Shown: positions 53,127-63,330 of the stretch, in pieces | How the letters are laid out: the number at the start of each line of letters is the position of its first letter | Position numbering within the stretch: position 1 is the first letter of the stretch | From: Micrasema longulum | Taxonomy: Eukaryota; Arthropoda; Insecta; Trichoptera; Brachycentridae | DNA length: 64,000 nt | Assembly: GCA_022494885.1 (NCBI GenBank) | Contig: JAGVSM010002941.1 | Coordinates: 1-64,000 of the forward strand | Reading direction: 5' to 3' | Program-made: the position numbers and the translations under genes | The notes under the pieces: model-generated | Told to the model about the DNA's origin: nothing | What the model saw: the letters and a program-made list of their open reading frames with translations, nothing else | Databases searched by the model: none

Positions 53127-53661
53127 TTATTTAGCGATAACGCGTACTTCTTTCACAATATAATGTGGATTATAATTATCGATAACGCCACCGCCATTAT
53201 CGTAATGCAATACCTCGAAAGTCTTCTTCTTTTTCCTTGCTACAGATCTATGTGGTCTGTTCTTTAAGGGGTTTTTTCTTCTAGGAGGTGGATTCCCAGC
53301 TGGCCACAAAACTTGGTTTTTTGTAACAACTTTTGTTTTAGAAACTAGCATTTCGAACATTTTTTCAGAAGGACTATTTTTCTTTGATGGGATACCGTTG
53401 ACATATTATGTATTATAGATGACATGTGGCGTTCGGCGAGGCCGTTTTGGCATTATTAATTTTAAAAAGAATCGGCCAATGCTCAGTGTTGACATTTCTA
53501 TCATGGTGGAAATATTTGCCAAATGTCATTGTGGTATTTTTTAATAAGCGTTTATACAATCGTTGTTTTGAAATAGTGTAGAATAAAGCTACGTTTATTC
53601 CTAAGTTAATGATAATTGTTTTCTTAGTTGAATTTCTGAGAACCACAGAAAAAATAGCCAT
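53127..53661 (-). other. Two adjoining minus-strand frames of unknown origin
   Basis: 53413-53661 (82 codons) and 53127-53360 (77 codons) run in the same direction, separated by a stop-containing gap. The first reads STKKTIIINLGINVALFYTI then KQRLYKRLL; the second is Lys/Arg-rich (PRRKNPLKNRPHRSVARKKK). The composition is more coding-like than the surroundings. A decayed DNA-transposon (for example piggyBac-like) C-terminus is conceivable, but I cannot identify a diagnostic motif. Confidence 0.25.
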
Positions 53662-53664
53662 TTA

Positions 53665-54095
53665 AAATTATATTACTCATATATTTTGCACTTACATGCA
53701 GGTACAAATTTATGATCCGTTTTTTGTAGATTACCTTTAAAAAAAATCACTCGCCTCTGTCGTGTAGTCTGTATGGCATTATTTGTAGGTTATTATTTTT
53801 TTCAGCTATGATTATAACCTAGTCCACATAACATACTCTTTTTTTCCCTTATCTTATATCTTAGTTGTAGGAAGAGTACTTTACAAAAATGATTCTTCGT
53901 AAAGTTTAAAATACAGCAAAGTCCATTCAAACCTTTAATGTCCTCTATTTGTGTGATAAATTTGCGTAAAATATCGTAGTGTTAATATGAACATAAACAA
54001 ACATTTTATATATACTTGGTTCACCGACAGGTACTAAAACATTTATATTGGCCATAAAACAATTGAACGCACCGTAGCTGTTCCTTTGTTTTGGT
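53665..54095. other. No gene seen
   Basis: AT-rich spacer up to the S1 SINE. Confidence 0.4.
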
Positions 54096-54263
54096 TTTTT
54101 GCACCACAACAGGCTAAGAGGCCCAATCACATTGGTGAATTACAGCACGAGACACCCAGGCTTGAGAAAAATCACATTAAATTTTTATGTTCTCACTGGT
54201 AATCGAACCCGGAACCTTCCATGCGCGGATACAGTATCTTAGCCATAACACCATGAAGGTCGC
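54096..54263 (-). mobile_element. SINE S1, minus-strand copy
   Basis: On minus: 'gcgaccttcatggtgttatg' (decayed A box), CGGGTTCGATTACCAG (B box), 'ctcaagcctgggtgtctcg', 'gcctcttagcctgttgtgg', then 'tgcaaaaaa'. Full length and about 80 % like the copy at 40688. Confidence 0.8.
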
Positions 54264-54404
54264 TAAATCATCATTATCAAATCGCTATCGTCACTGCATC
54301 GGTAAAATAAATGTCGCGTATCTCGATCACGAACACGCAAGAGTGTGAAATATTCAAACCATGAATATACAGAGAATTAAACAAATGTATGTGAATATGG
54401 AATG

Positions 54405-54480
54405 TAACAGTGACAACGACAGATCATAAGCTTTGTCAATGCCCAGGCTATAATATTATCATAGATGGAGAACATTTCAA
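54405..54480 (-). repeat. R1 arm fragment
   Basis: 'cgacagatcataagctttg', 'tcaatgcccagg' and 'gagaacattt' match the R1 right arm at 20795-20860. Short and diverged. Confidence 0.5.
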
Positions 54481-54551
54481 CTCCTAAAATACTGGTAAAT
54501 AATTCACTAGTAAAATACGGAATATTCTAAAGTTCAGACATTTGAAGAAAA

Positions 54552-56145
54552 AAAACGTGGTGGTGACACGAGAGAGAGGCGCGAAAATTATTTCCTCGAT
54601 AGCTTAGAGAGCGCATAAACTGATCCAAGATAGTCCAACAAGGTCAGCCAACACACACATTATTAGGGACGTTTACTGCCACTCAATATACAATGGAAAT
54701 CGACTAACCTGTGTTAAAGTGTTCCCCCTCGCTCCACCAGATAATATTTGCGTGAATGATGCGGATGTTAAGTTCTTTCTTATTCTGCTTTGGGTATCAG
54801 GATTTTTGGATATTGGATGCGGTGATGATAATAATGCTATTGACAGTTAAGCGGTTACTTTTTATGATAGCGGTAGAAATAGATTTTTTCGTTGTTAGTT
54901 TATCGTGCGGATCACAGAAGTGATGTAGGTGTTATTTTCGATACCAAATTATCATTTATTGGTCACATTAATAGCATTAGTAATAGATCTCTAAGAATGT
55001 TGGATTTCATTATCAGAACCACTAAAGATTTCAAAGATATTGGTGCACTTAAAATAACACCTCACTTGCAAGAAGCATTTTGCAGTACAACTCTACAATC
55101 TGGGCTCCTCATTATTCTAGGCACCAATATTGTATTGAAAAGGTGCAAAATAAGTTTTTACGATTTATTAATTTTAAATTAGGTGTTGGTATTGAATTTT
55201 TAAATTACAATTTGTTACTGTTTGTTTTGAAATTATTAAGACTAAGCGATAGGAGAGTTATAACTGATTTATTAAATTTATTAAAAATAATCCATTCTAT
55301 GTTTGACACCCCTGCACTTTTTTCACTAATTAATTTTAATGTACCGAAAAGGACAACTCGGCAAACCTATCAATACTTTGACATCATATAGTAAAAATGC
55401 AGTCATCAATAGACTTCACTCTCTAGGCAATGAGTACCAGGACGTTGGTGACTCATTTCACATGAAATTCAGTACATATAGAACGGTTCTTCTTCTTTAT
55501 TTCATTGGTAATAGTTCTAGGTAACTATTTGTTACTATTGTTAAAAATTTGTTTTAAACTTCTTTATTAGTGTTTTTTTTTTCTTTTTTCGTTTCTTTTC
55601 TTGAATTAATTTATAAGTAAAAAATATTTCTCTTCATCATTTTTTTTACATAATTATATATTTTTATTCATAAACATATACTATTTACCTAAATATTAGT
55701 TTTAAATCATAATAGATATATTATTTTTTTTAATGTTACTCAAAATGGTTTTCATAGTTTTTTTTTTAAACTGGTTCAAAGTATATCTAATACCAAATTA
55801 TACCATATAATTATACTTTTTTTTATCGATAATTCTATAACTGGTAATATTTTATTATTTTATGTGGTTTATATTTCTTAGACTTTCTTAATTTGTTAAT
55901 TAATAATATTGTTTTAAATGCTCTGTATTACTTATGCTTACATTTATGTATATTTAATTGTATTTGTAACTAATATGTAAAAGGCACTAAGTGCCGTTTA
56001 TTTCAATACAATAAGACGTATAAATTTGTTTTAAGAAAAATACAGCTGTCAGTTTAATATTTGAATTTGGAATTTGTGAATTGTTGTAATGCGGTAGGTA
56101 CTGCTAGGCTGCTCAGGTTCCTACTTCTTAAGGAAAAGCCGACGA
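54552..56145 (+). repeat. R2 dispersed repeat split by a LINE-D insertion
   Basis: The left block 54552-54917 ('gagagaggcgcg', 'tagcttagagagcgcat', 'caaggtcagccaacac', 'tgtgcggatcacagaag') and right block 56013-56145 ('tacagctgtcag', 'tttgaatttggaatttgtga', 'atgcggtaggtactgc', 'ttaaggaaaagccgac') are contiguous in the copy at 37505-38018. The 1.1 kb between is a LINE. Confidence 0.85.
54918..56012 (+). pseudogene. LINE-D: ORF2 C-terminal third inserted in R2
   Basis: Reads DVGVIFDTKLSFIGHINSIS and RSLRMLDFIIRTTKDFKDIG (the 'LGVxFDxxLxFxxHI' block after RT motif E), then after a +1 shift LQYNSTIWAPHYSRHQYCIE, KVQNKFLRFINFKLGV, later NLLKIIHSMFDTPALFSLIN, FNVPKRTTRQTYQ, and in a third frame INRLHSLGNEYQDVGDSFHM. 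Block order is that of Jockey/CR1-like ORF2. At least two frameshifts, no catalytic palm (5' truncation). The UTR ends 'aaaggcactaagtgccgttt' followed by 'atttcaatacaataag'; the 'ggcactaagtgcc' is a small hairpin at the 3' end. Confidence 0.85.
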
Positions 56146-56634
56146 AAATTTATAATACTAACACGTATTTGGTTTAATATATATATATATATATTTTTTT
56201 TTGAAAACATAAATTTTCTTTGTACCCAAGATTTATAAAAAGAATTAAACCTAAAAACTATATGCAAATAAACATATAATTTCGCTCTGTTATCGCAAAA
56301 TAAATTAAAAATCATAAATACGCCGCTCATATTACATATACCTTTCAAAACGTTAAGATACATATATATATACCTCGCTCATTGAATTAATTATATCTTT
56401 CGGGGTGCGTGTCTGGGGTCTCACCTTCCAGTCTCATCTGGGTAAAAATTATGATATTCAGGTGAGACTGTTAAAGGGGATTGTACCGGATAGCGAAATC
56501 CGTGAGGCGAAACATCTGGGCGAAGGTGTATATTTTTTTATTCTGTAATATCCTGCCGGTAAAACAACTTTGTGACTACATATTGATTGTAAATAATTTT
56601 GTTGATCCGGAATATAAAAGAAGAGTTTCCCACA
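56146..56634. other. No gene; possible LINE-C upstream remnant
   Basis: A (TA)n tract at 56160-56175. 56400-56520 is GC-richer with inverted words 'tctcaccttccagtctcatc' and 'caggtgagactg' that could pair. The 62-codon minus frame is unsupported. Because a LINE-C tail follows, this may be its broken ORF. Confidence 0.4.
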
Positions 56635-56885
56635 TTCACAACACAAGATTAAAAACTTAGAGCTCCCCGATCGATCCCCGAATTACAAATTACTTCGGAG
56701 AGCGAACATTAAATTGCGTTATTCCAAGGTTGTTCGATGATCTCCCACAAACCATCATTAACATGAAGGATCTTCAAATGAAAAAAAAAGAACTAAATAA
56801 ATATCTTCTAAATGCTTTATAGAGCCTGTTAATAAAAAAAAAAATATAATATAAATAAAATAATGTAAAATAAACCTGTCATTAA
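56635..56885 (+). pseudogene. LINE-C tail on plus
   Basis: Reads HIHNTRLKT, stop, SSPIDPRITNYFGERTLNCV, IPRLFDDLPQTIINMKDLQM and KKKELNKYLLNAL, stop. All expected terminal blocks ('HNTR', 'YFGxRxLxxxIPRxFxxLP', 'LKKYL') are in one frame with a single stop. The 3' UTR is A-rich and ends near 56885. Confidence 0.75.
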
Positions 56886-57294
56886 AAAAAAATGTGTCCT
56901 ACCGAAAAGTCTTTAGACTTAGTGGGTAACAAATTGTAATATGTTTTTTTTAAAATACTACGCGTGCGCGTCCCGTATCACTGTCATCAACTGACTAAAG
57001 ACTGAATCTGTTTTACACAACACCCGTTTCAAAACAGCGTCTCTATCGTCTTTGTTATGAGTTCTACCTTCGTGCACTCTCTTATACATATGTGTTGCTG
57101 AATTAGCGAGCATTAATTCTTCACGTTGAGGGGATAAATATTATTTGTATTAACATCCAGCATTGTTATACAATTTTTACATTCCAAATCCGGTGTGAAA
57201 ATGTCCATTTGAAGATTACAAAAATACGATTTAATCATTAAAAAAAATAATAGAAACATATCAAGTCTTGTGCCCTATGCTGTACGACATCAAA
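56886..57294. other. No gene seen
   Basis: Starts with 'aaaagtctttagacttagtg' (a LINE UTR-like phrase, compare 46340); a GC-richer stretch 56960-57130 has 'actacgcgtgcgcgtcccgt'. No open frame. Confidence 0.4.
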
Positions 57295-57695
57295 GCCATA
57301 TAAGAGTTAAAGAAAGGAATATGAAAGTATTGGCATTTACATGGCTGGCTGGTTTAAGTGGAAACTTTACACACCGTGTAACATTCGCCATTCTGCCTAT
57401 CCTTGAACATTTATATTTCTTCAATTCTTCCATCTGTTAATTGTTGTGAACTAAAAGAGTTGAAACCATTTCTTGTATGCATGAGATTCATCTGACTGAT
57501 TCACCTACATATTATATTTCTTGAACCAGTTGGTTCGATCAACAATATTATGAGTTTATCCATTTTTTAATGGACAAAGAGTGGATTTAACCCCCTAAAG
57601 CGTTATTGAAATTAACATATAACGACAGAGAGAGATAATATTTTAGAAAACCTGACAAGTCTTATGACCTGTCATTGGTTTGTTTATGTAAAAAA
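57295..57695 (+). repeat. R1 repeat: centre plus second left arm, diverged
   Basis: 'gaaagtattggcatttacat', 'ctggtttaagtggaaacttt', 'cttccatctgttaattgttg', then a new arm 'caacaatattatgagtttat' and 'agagagagataatatttta'. It has the same tandem layout as 38355-38920. Confidence 0.6.
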
Positions 57696-58095
57696 AAATA
57701 TACAATATTCGTATCAATCCCGTTGTGGAAATCTAAAATTTGTTTACAAAAATTTCGACATACCCTAAATAGCGTCAATAGTTACTGTTCATGTATTTTC
57801 AGATTCATTCTCTCTTTTCACACAAATGTATTGATATTTTTTGCAAAACGTATCAGCTACGTTCAGGCGAGTGTTCCGTATAAATCATATTTTATCTTCC
57901 CTCTATTCAAAACAAATTTTTGTACTGAATAAATCATTTGTTCCCATAGGAACTCACTGAGATTTCCACACCATAGTAAGAGAACTTACACTTTTCGTTT
58001 TAAAATTTATTGCTTAAAAATTCAGAATATAACTTTGCAGCCATTTGTTTTATTAACATATGTCGCCGTACGGTCAAAAGTCACTAACCCTAAAC
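57696..58095. other. No gene seen
   Basis: AT-rich spacer; the 85-codon frame at 57675-57932 has no recognised domain. Confidence 0.4.
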
Positions 58096-58797
58096 TGAAC
58101 GTAGTTATGCAGAAAGCAGCCAATCCACATTTTTTTTTTTTCTTAATACTGGCGATATTAAGTTCAGGAAGGACAATTTTATGTTCTGTTTAAAACAGCC
58201 AAGACACTTTCATACAAAAACTGTAATAATTCCCGTCTGAAAATTCAATGATGTCAAAATGTCGTGAAAACGAATGTCACCTCATATATTCAGAGTTTGT
58301 CTGAGGTTTCATTAAGATATTAGATCTGGCTGTTTTCTGAAAAATGCATTTTTTAGGTTGTGTGGTCAACCAGACTTTAAAAAATACAAAAATTTCTTTA
58401 AAACATGATTAAATTATGTTCCAAGTTATATTTAAAAAAATGAATTAAGTTATTCTTTACAATCATGTAGCCTAATATAAACATAAAATAATGTGATCAA
58501 TACATAATGACATAACATACATCAGAGTATACTAGGGCTGGCTATTTTCTGCAAAATGCACATCTCAAGTTGTGCGGTCAGCCTGACTTTAAAAATAAAT
58601 ATAAAACGGTTCAAATACATAATTTAATTCTTGTTTGTCATATATTTAAAAAAACTAATGTATTTATTGTTTATCATTGTCAAAGTAAAAAACATTCTAA
58701 CTGTTCTGTAGATTCGATTATTCACCCTTTTCACAAAAGTGCTTTTATCACAGTTTCACTTTTCTATGGCTGGCTGCTTTCTGGATAACTACGTTCA
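58096..58797 (+). mobile_element. Non-autonomous TIR element, family T1 (copy 2)
   Basis: The left end 'tgaacgtagttatgcagaaa', 'gcagcca' pairs with the inverted right end 'tggctgctttctgg', 'ataactacgttca' (about 26 bp, one or two mismatches). Same orientation and overall span as copy 1 at 4224. The centre carries a direct duplication of ~90 bp (58323-58415 and 58531-58620: 'ctgg-ctgttttctg-aaaatgca', 'ttgtg-ggtca-cc-gacttt'). No transposase. Confidence 0.75.
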
Positions 58798-59061
58798 ATT
58801 GATTAATGTTATTATTTTTTAGTTTTTCTATTTTAAGTTTTTTATTTCTGAAATAACTCCACGTGTGACGTCAGAGGTTGTTCTCTGACAGTTCTTCCGT
58901 TTGTTTCGTTTACGGTGACCAAACCGGATATCCTTCAAAGCTCTCATATCATTGAATGGTTCATATGAACCAGAGATGTCATTCAAAGTGGTTCGTTTTT
59001 ATTTAAATATTTTTATTTTTTTTTGCACATTTTTAAGAACTTTACCGTACAATTTGATGCT
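58798..59061. other. No gene seen
   Basis: Short GC-richer patch at 58860-58960 ('ccacgtgtgacgtcagaggt'); nothing supported. Confidence 0.4.
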
Positions 59062-59137
59062 CTAATTTTTACCGCGCGGAAAACATTTTTTGTATCCAAT
59101 TTCCCGTAGGGCTGAAGTTCCTCATTATATAAAACAA
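59062..59137 (-). repeat. R6 terminus on minus
   Basis: On minus 'ataatgaggaacttcagccc', 'tacgggaaattggata' and 'ttccgcgcggtaaaaatt', colinear with 15236-15310. How far the element extends to lower coordinates is unclear. Confidence 0.6.
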
Positions 59138-59204
59138 ATTATACAAAATAAAGATGAAAATAGCAACGCTGTTTTTACTAAGGTTCAAAAAAAAAATCTG
59201 TTTG

Positions 59205-59262
59205 CGTACCAATGCATTGTCCTATGCACCATTAGACGCAGAAAGAGAATTGATAATCCTAT
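59205..59262 (+). mobile_element. SINE S2, 3' tail fragment
   Basis: 'accaatgcattgtcctatgc', 'accattagacgcagaaagag', 'aattgataat': S2 end only. Confidence 0.6.
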
Positions 59263-59850
59263 CCTTCAACATATTATAAGTCCTCCTTTTATCGATAAAT
59301 TTTATTCCGATTTTCGTTTTATTAAAAAAAATATACTGTAAAAATCATATTAATATGTGGATTTTTTACAGAAGCTTTTAGCCGTAAAATAACGTTTGCG
59401 CTTTTTCTCGTCAGGGTTGCAAAATTTTTCGAATGGAATAGCGCCAGTCATCACGTGACCTGGTTTCCATCCCCACCTCCTTCGTAATTCAGCACTAGAT
59501 AGTGATAATTTTACGTAGGGAAATCCAGGGATTGTGGGTCACCGGGTTCGATAAACCACTTCGGTTGTTCGTCACTCACCGACAGAATACACCGCCCCGT
59601 ACACGTTAGTTGGACTGAGTAACTGTTGAAGACCTAGTTAATTATTTACTTAACAACATTTTGAGCATTTAAAAATATTTCTAGGCTACTTTCTACTGAA
59701 TGTAACCATGTAGAAATTTTACGACGGTAAAAAAACATAATTGACACACAAAACTGTATTCAAGATAACAATTGATGACAGTACTTATCCAATTCAAATA
59801 CATTTTGTTTATTTATTTATATAAACACTTTATATTCACATACAGTTTAC
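59263..59850. other. No gene; balanced unique patch 59440-59640
   Basis: 59440-59640 is GC-richer ('gcgccagtcatcacgtgacc', 'ccaccccgtacacg'-like, 'gggtcaccgggttcgataaa'). A B-box-like GGTTCGATAAA occurs at 59549 but no A box in position. No frame over 60 codons. Identity unknown. Confidence 0.35.
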
Positions 59851-61110
59851 ATACCGGGTGTATGCATATGTCTTTTCCGGTTTCACTAAGAGATAGCGCC
59901 ACCAAACAGTATGCAGCATATGAATTTGATACTACGTCAGTTTGTTTGTCTGACATTAACCTACAAACATACACAAGTAGAGTCCGCCAAACAATAGCAT
60001 CTGTGTTGTATTACTCAGTGATCATGTCGACGTTTGTGACTGAAAAATAATATTTGCGGCACGCATTGCTTTTCTTATTTAATCTAAGGGATATGGAAAG
60101 TCATTGTTTGCTAGTAGAAACATAAGGTTAACACGCTCCGTCGATTAGAATATGTGAGACATGGTTTTGACAATTTAAACGTAGTGATTTTAATGTGAAA
60201 GACAGTGCGCGCTCTAATAGACCACGAAAATTAACCCAACTCAACTCAACAACAATAAGCAAAACCATTAAATGTGTCACAGGAAACAATCAACCGACGT
60301 TTACGAGCAATGACAAAGATCAATAAACTCAGTAAATGGGTCCCATACGATTTGAATAAACGGCAAATGGAAAATCACAGAGTCGTTTCTGAAATGCTGC
60401 TTCAACGCCACGAAAAAAAAAAATCAGAATCGGCTTGTAGTCCCGCGGCTAGTGTCTTGGACTCACGACTCAAAGGTCCGTGACTTGATTCCTATTTTCT
60501 AATGGTGAGATGTTTACGAATTGTTGGAAATAGCCCGAAAATTAAATACTTGGGAAAATTATAAGACCGCAATGTTTCTTTTTATCTAAAAAAAAAACAA
60601 AAGATTGTACTGAATTGTGACATGTGATAAAAATGGATTTATTTTGATAACCCAAACCGGAAAAAATATCATGACTGTCACCTGGCAAAGCCGGTCCTTC
60701 AATTCCCAGGTCAAATCACTTCGGCAAGAAGACCATGATTTGTGTCTGGTAGCACCAAAGCGGTATTGTGTATTATGAACTCTCGAAGTCCAGCGAAGCC
60801 GTTAATGCACAACGCTATCGCCAACAAATGATTTATTAAAATCGCGCATTGGTCGAAAGACGACCGGAATGGGCCAGAAGATATGGCAAAGTGGTTTTGT
60901 TACTCGACAATGCACCGTTCACAAAGCTAAACCGGTGAAAGACACCTTGAAATATCTTGGATGGGACATTCTTCCACACTTGCCGTACTCCCCTGACCTG
61001 GCACCATCTGACAATTACCCCTTCGCATTAACGAGACATGTGCTAGCAGAGCAGCACTTCAGTAATTTCGAAGAAGTTTGAAAATGTCTCGACAAATGGC
61101 TTGCCGCTCT
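59851..61110 (+). pseudogene. mariner (D34D) copy split by a SINE
   Basis: The left terminus 'ataccgggtgtatgcatatg' with the 5' UTR ('cactaagagatagcgccacc') is intact to 60050. The coding region decays through frameshifts: DFNVKDSARSNRPRKL (linker), VSQETINRRLRAMTKINKLS and KWVPYDLNKRQ (HTH, 60271-60360), MLLQRHEKK, SINE insertion, IVTCDKNG (first D), LLDNAPF (second D, codon 60906), LPYSPDLAPSD (third D, codon 61010), ALTRHVLAEQHFSNFEEV. The two aspartate codons are 104 nt apart, so D34D spacing holds but for one lost base. The right end is missing after about 61110. Confidence 0.9.
60424..60597 (+). mobile_element. SINE S3 inside the mariner
   Basis: 'aatcggcttgtagtcccgcg', 'gctagtgtcttggactcac' (A-box region), GTCCGTGACTTGATTCC (decayed B box), 'ctaatggtgagatgtttacg' and 'attaaatacttggg'. 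Flanking A-runs (60413-60423 and 60588-60597) are the probable target duplication. The mariner reading MLLQRHEKK before and the RT..IVT block after would join without it. The frame at 60274-60483 runs from mariner into SINE and is not a real protein. Confidence 0.85.
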
Positions 61111-61865
61111 AACTTTTACTATGAACTATTTCCGTTCTGATGATTTTTTTAAATACATAAGTTTTTAAGCAGTCATCAATAATCGCTTTAAAAAAGAGAA
61201 TAATGTTATGATATGGTAGTTTGAACATTGGTTCGGACTCAATATCACGTTTGTTGAACCCATCTTATTATTAAAAACTCAAGTAATTAACGCATCAACT
61301 TTGTAATATCTAACTTCAAATCTGCTTGCGGGCTAATTAATCTGTTGACTTACCAACGTAAGAAGCGAACCTTCTGCACGTGAGATGTTTTAGGGTGGAA
61401 AGTTTAAAAGGGGACATAAACTCGTCCCATTTTACTCCTGCCTTCGCTACCTTCGGAGCAGAACAAAGATGTTTACCGTTTCAATAGAGCGTCAGACCGC
61501 TACGCTCTAAAACACACAGCCGGAAATTCAAGTTATGTGTATGTATTTTGCATTACACAAATTTGATGAAGGTTGGTGAAACTACTTAAAATTTTGTTTG
61601 ACAGTTTCAGAACAACTCAGAAAGGAACAACAAGATCCATAAACAGGATTAAGCTATTTTTTTCTTTCTGCCCCAAGTGTATTTTATTAATCGATCGGCT
61701 TTTGTGAAAATCAATTTCTACATGTCAATTTTTTACACATAATTGGAAACGAACATACCAAATCCAATATCAAACCAATTATTGAACCATACATTTCAAC
61801 TACTACATACAACTACTATAGCAAGCATATTAGTTGTATCAAACCAAGATTTTTTTTACTAACTA
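61111..61865. other. No gene seen
   Basis: AT-rich with a GC-richer patch 61370-61530 containing 'gagcgtcagaccgctacgctc' (61486-61506), an imperfect inverted repeat. No frame. Confidence 0.4.
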
Positions 61866-62270
61866 ACTTCAAGGTGGCGCAAAAGTCGTATATCTATCGG
61901 AAGATGCCATATTTTTTGCAAATGGCGGCATATGTCAATTCTGCCTTGACATTTGTGAATTAAAAAATGTTTCGATATTTTGCGAAATAGTTCGTCGGTG
62001 GTATTGCGCAGCGAGAATTTAGGTCTGATTTCCTGGTCGTGCGACACCAACTGTGCTAACAACATGGCGTTTAGCCGCTCGCCTAGAAGAGTATGGAACA
62101 ACCCAAGAAGTTGCCAGGTCTGGCCGGCCCAAGTGCAGCCATTCTGCTGAAAATATCGTGTTTGTGGCTGAATATGGCGCAGAGGACCCCAAAGTATCGA
62201 TCAAACCACATGCCACGTAATGAGGCAACAATCGGCGGTCTTTGAAGAGAATTTTAGTAAAAGACTTGAC
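61866..62270 (+). pseudogene. Third mariner-like element: 5' end and HTH domain only
   Basis: The terminus-like 'aaggtggcgcaaaagtcgta' (61869) is followed by a leader and a plus-strand reading REFRSDFPGRATPTVLTTWR (across a shift), LAARLEEYGTTQEVARSGRP, KCSHSAENIVFVAEYGAEDP and KVSIKP, later NRRSLKRILVKDL. The 'RSGRP...S..N...V......DP..SI.....L....L.RIL.KDL' pattern is the paired-type HTH of mariner-like transposases. The DDE domain is absent. The minus-strand frames of 80 and 70 codons here are shadows. Confidence 0.75.
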
Positions 62271-63009
62271 GATGTTGAAATCGAAATTATCTCATTAGGT
62301 TTATTTGTGCATGCACACAGTGTCTCAATGAATACATGTCATATATAATTGGCATTTGTGCGGATGTTGGGCCATCAGGAACTTGCCGATGTAAAGGAGC
62401 CTATGACAGTAACTTGTTACTTGACCTAATGTCTGCGTGGTAGTTAGATATGTGAGCTGCACTAATTAGATTATTTTGTCTTTTTTTTTTCTCCTTTTTT
62501 TTCTTACTATTATTTATGCATATATATCTGTGTTAATTAAAGTATGAATATATATTATTTTATGTATATTTTTTAGACACCATAAATAAATATATATTGA
62601 ATCATATAAATGAATGCCTCGACTCGGGTTGTGCTCAGTGAGGTATTCATATTTAAAAACAAAAGAGAAACGTGAAATAAAAATAAATAAATAAAATTTA
62701 TTATAATAATAATTTTTGTTCACGTAAAATGGGTAAATAGTCCTATCTACCATGAAAAATAAAAGATATTTAATTTTTATGTAACAATATAGAAATAACT
62801 TACCAAGTATGCATATTATATTTTTTTGTTTTAAAACATCTAAACTTCCTAAATTTTTTTTACTTAAGATCAAAACAACAATGAATAAAAACAATCAACT
62901 TGTTAAAAGAGAAAGGAAAAAAATGATTAAAAAAAATAAAAATAATAAAATGAATTTTTGCACAAGTGGGATAAAATAAAACAAATTATCTTATATTATG
63001 TCCTTATGG
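62271..63009. other. No gene; A/T low complexity
   Basis: 62280-62470 is unique and frame-free. 62460-63000 is dominated by T-rich and A-rich runs, and the 126-codon minus frame there is a low-complexity artefact. Confidence 0.45.
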
Positions 63010-63330
63010 TGATCTCAGCATTTTCAGCCATCGCTCGAACAGGGGTGAATGGATCCACCCTGCAGTGCCTTGAAGAAAAGTGTTGTTAGAGCTTTTCAGG
63101 CGTTTCATAGGCTCCAGGCTCTTGGCGAAATAGCTGCGAGATTACATAACTTTAACTTATTCAAAATCCTTTATAGTTCTTAGAATGAAACCCAAAGTTT
63201 TCATACTTTCAGAAGTAATGTGATTGATATGGCTTTCAAAGTCAAGTCTTTCGTCAAATACGTATGTACTGTACTGCAAATACTGTAGATGATATGGTAT
63301 TGTTGCCAACGAACATACCAACACATTTTA
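63010..63330 (-). pseudogene. LINE-D RT fragment on minus
   Basis: The minus strand reads FDERLDFESHINHITSESMK and TLGFILRTIKDF (63180-63275), parallel to FDTKLSFIGHINSIS...FIIRTTKDF at 54.93 kb. Upstream VGNNTISSTVFAVQY (63275-63320) is one frame off. Downstream 63010-63170 is decayed. No catalytic motif. Confidence 0.7.

Noticed and set aside
53127..53661. piggyBac-type transposase C-terminus
   Set aside because: The resemblance is weak and no catalytic or zinc-finger motif could be placed, so it is listed only as an unknown frame pair.
60274..60483. 69-codon HTH protein
   Set aside because: It starts inside the mariner HTH and ends in an inserted S3 SINE; not a natural protein end.
61859..62231. 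Two minus-strand frames of 80 and 70 codons
   Set aside because: The plus strand encodes a recognisable transposase HTH; the minus frames are shadows.
62514..62894. 126-codon minus-strand protein
   Set aside because: Low-complexity A/T-rich translation (Phe, Tyr, Ile, Lys) without a domain or second copy.
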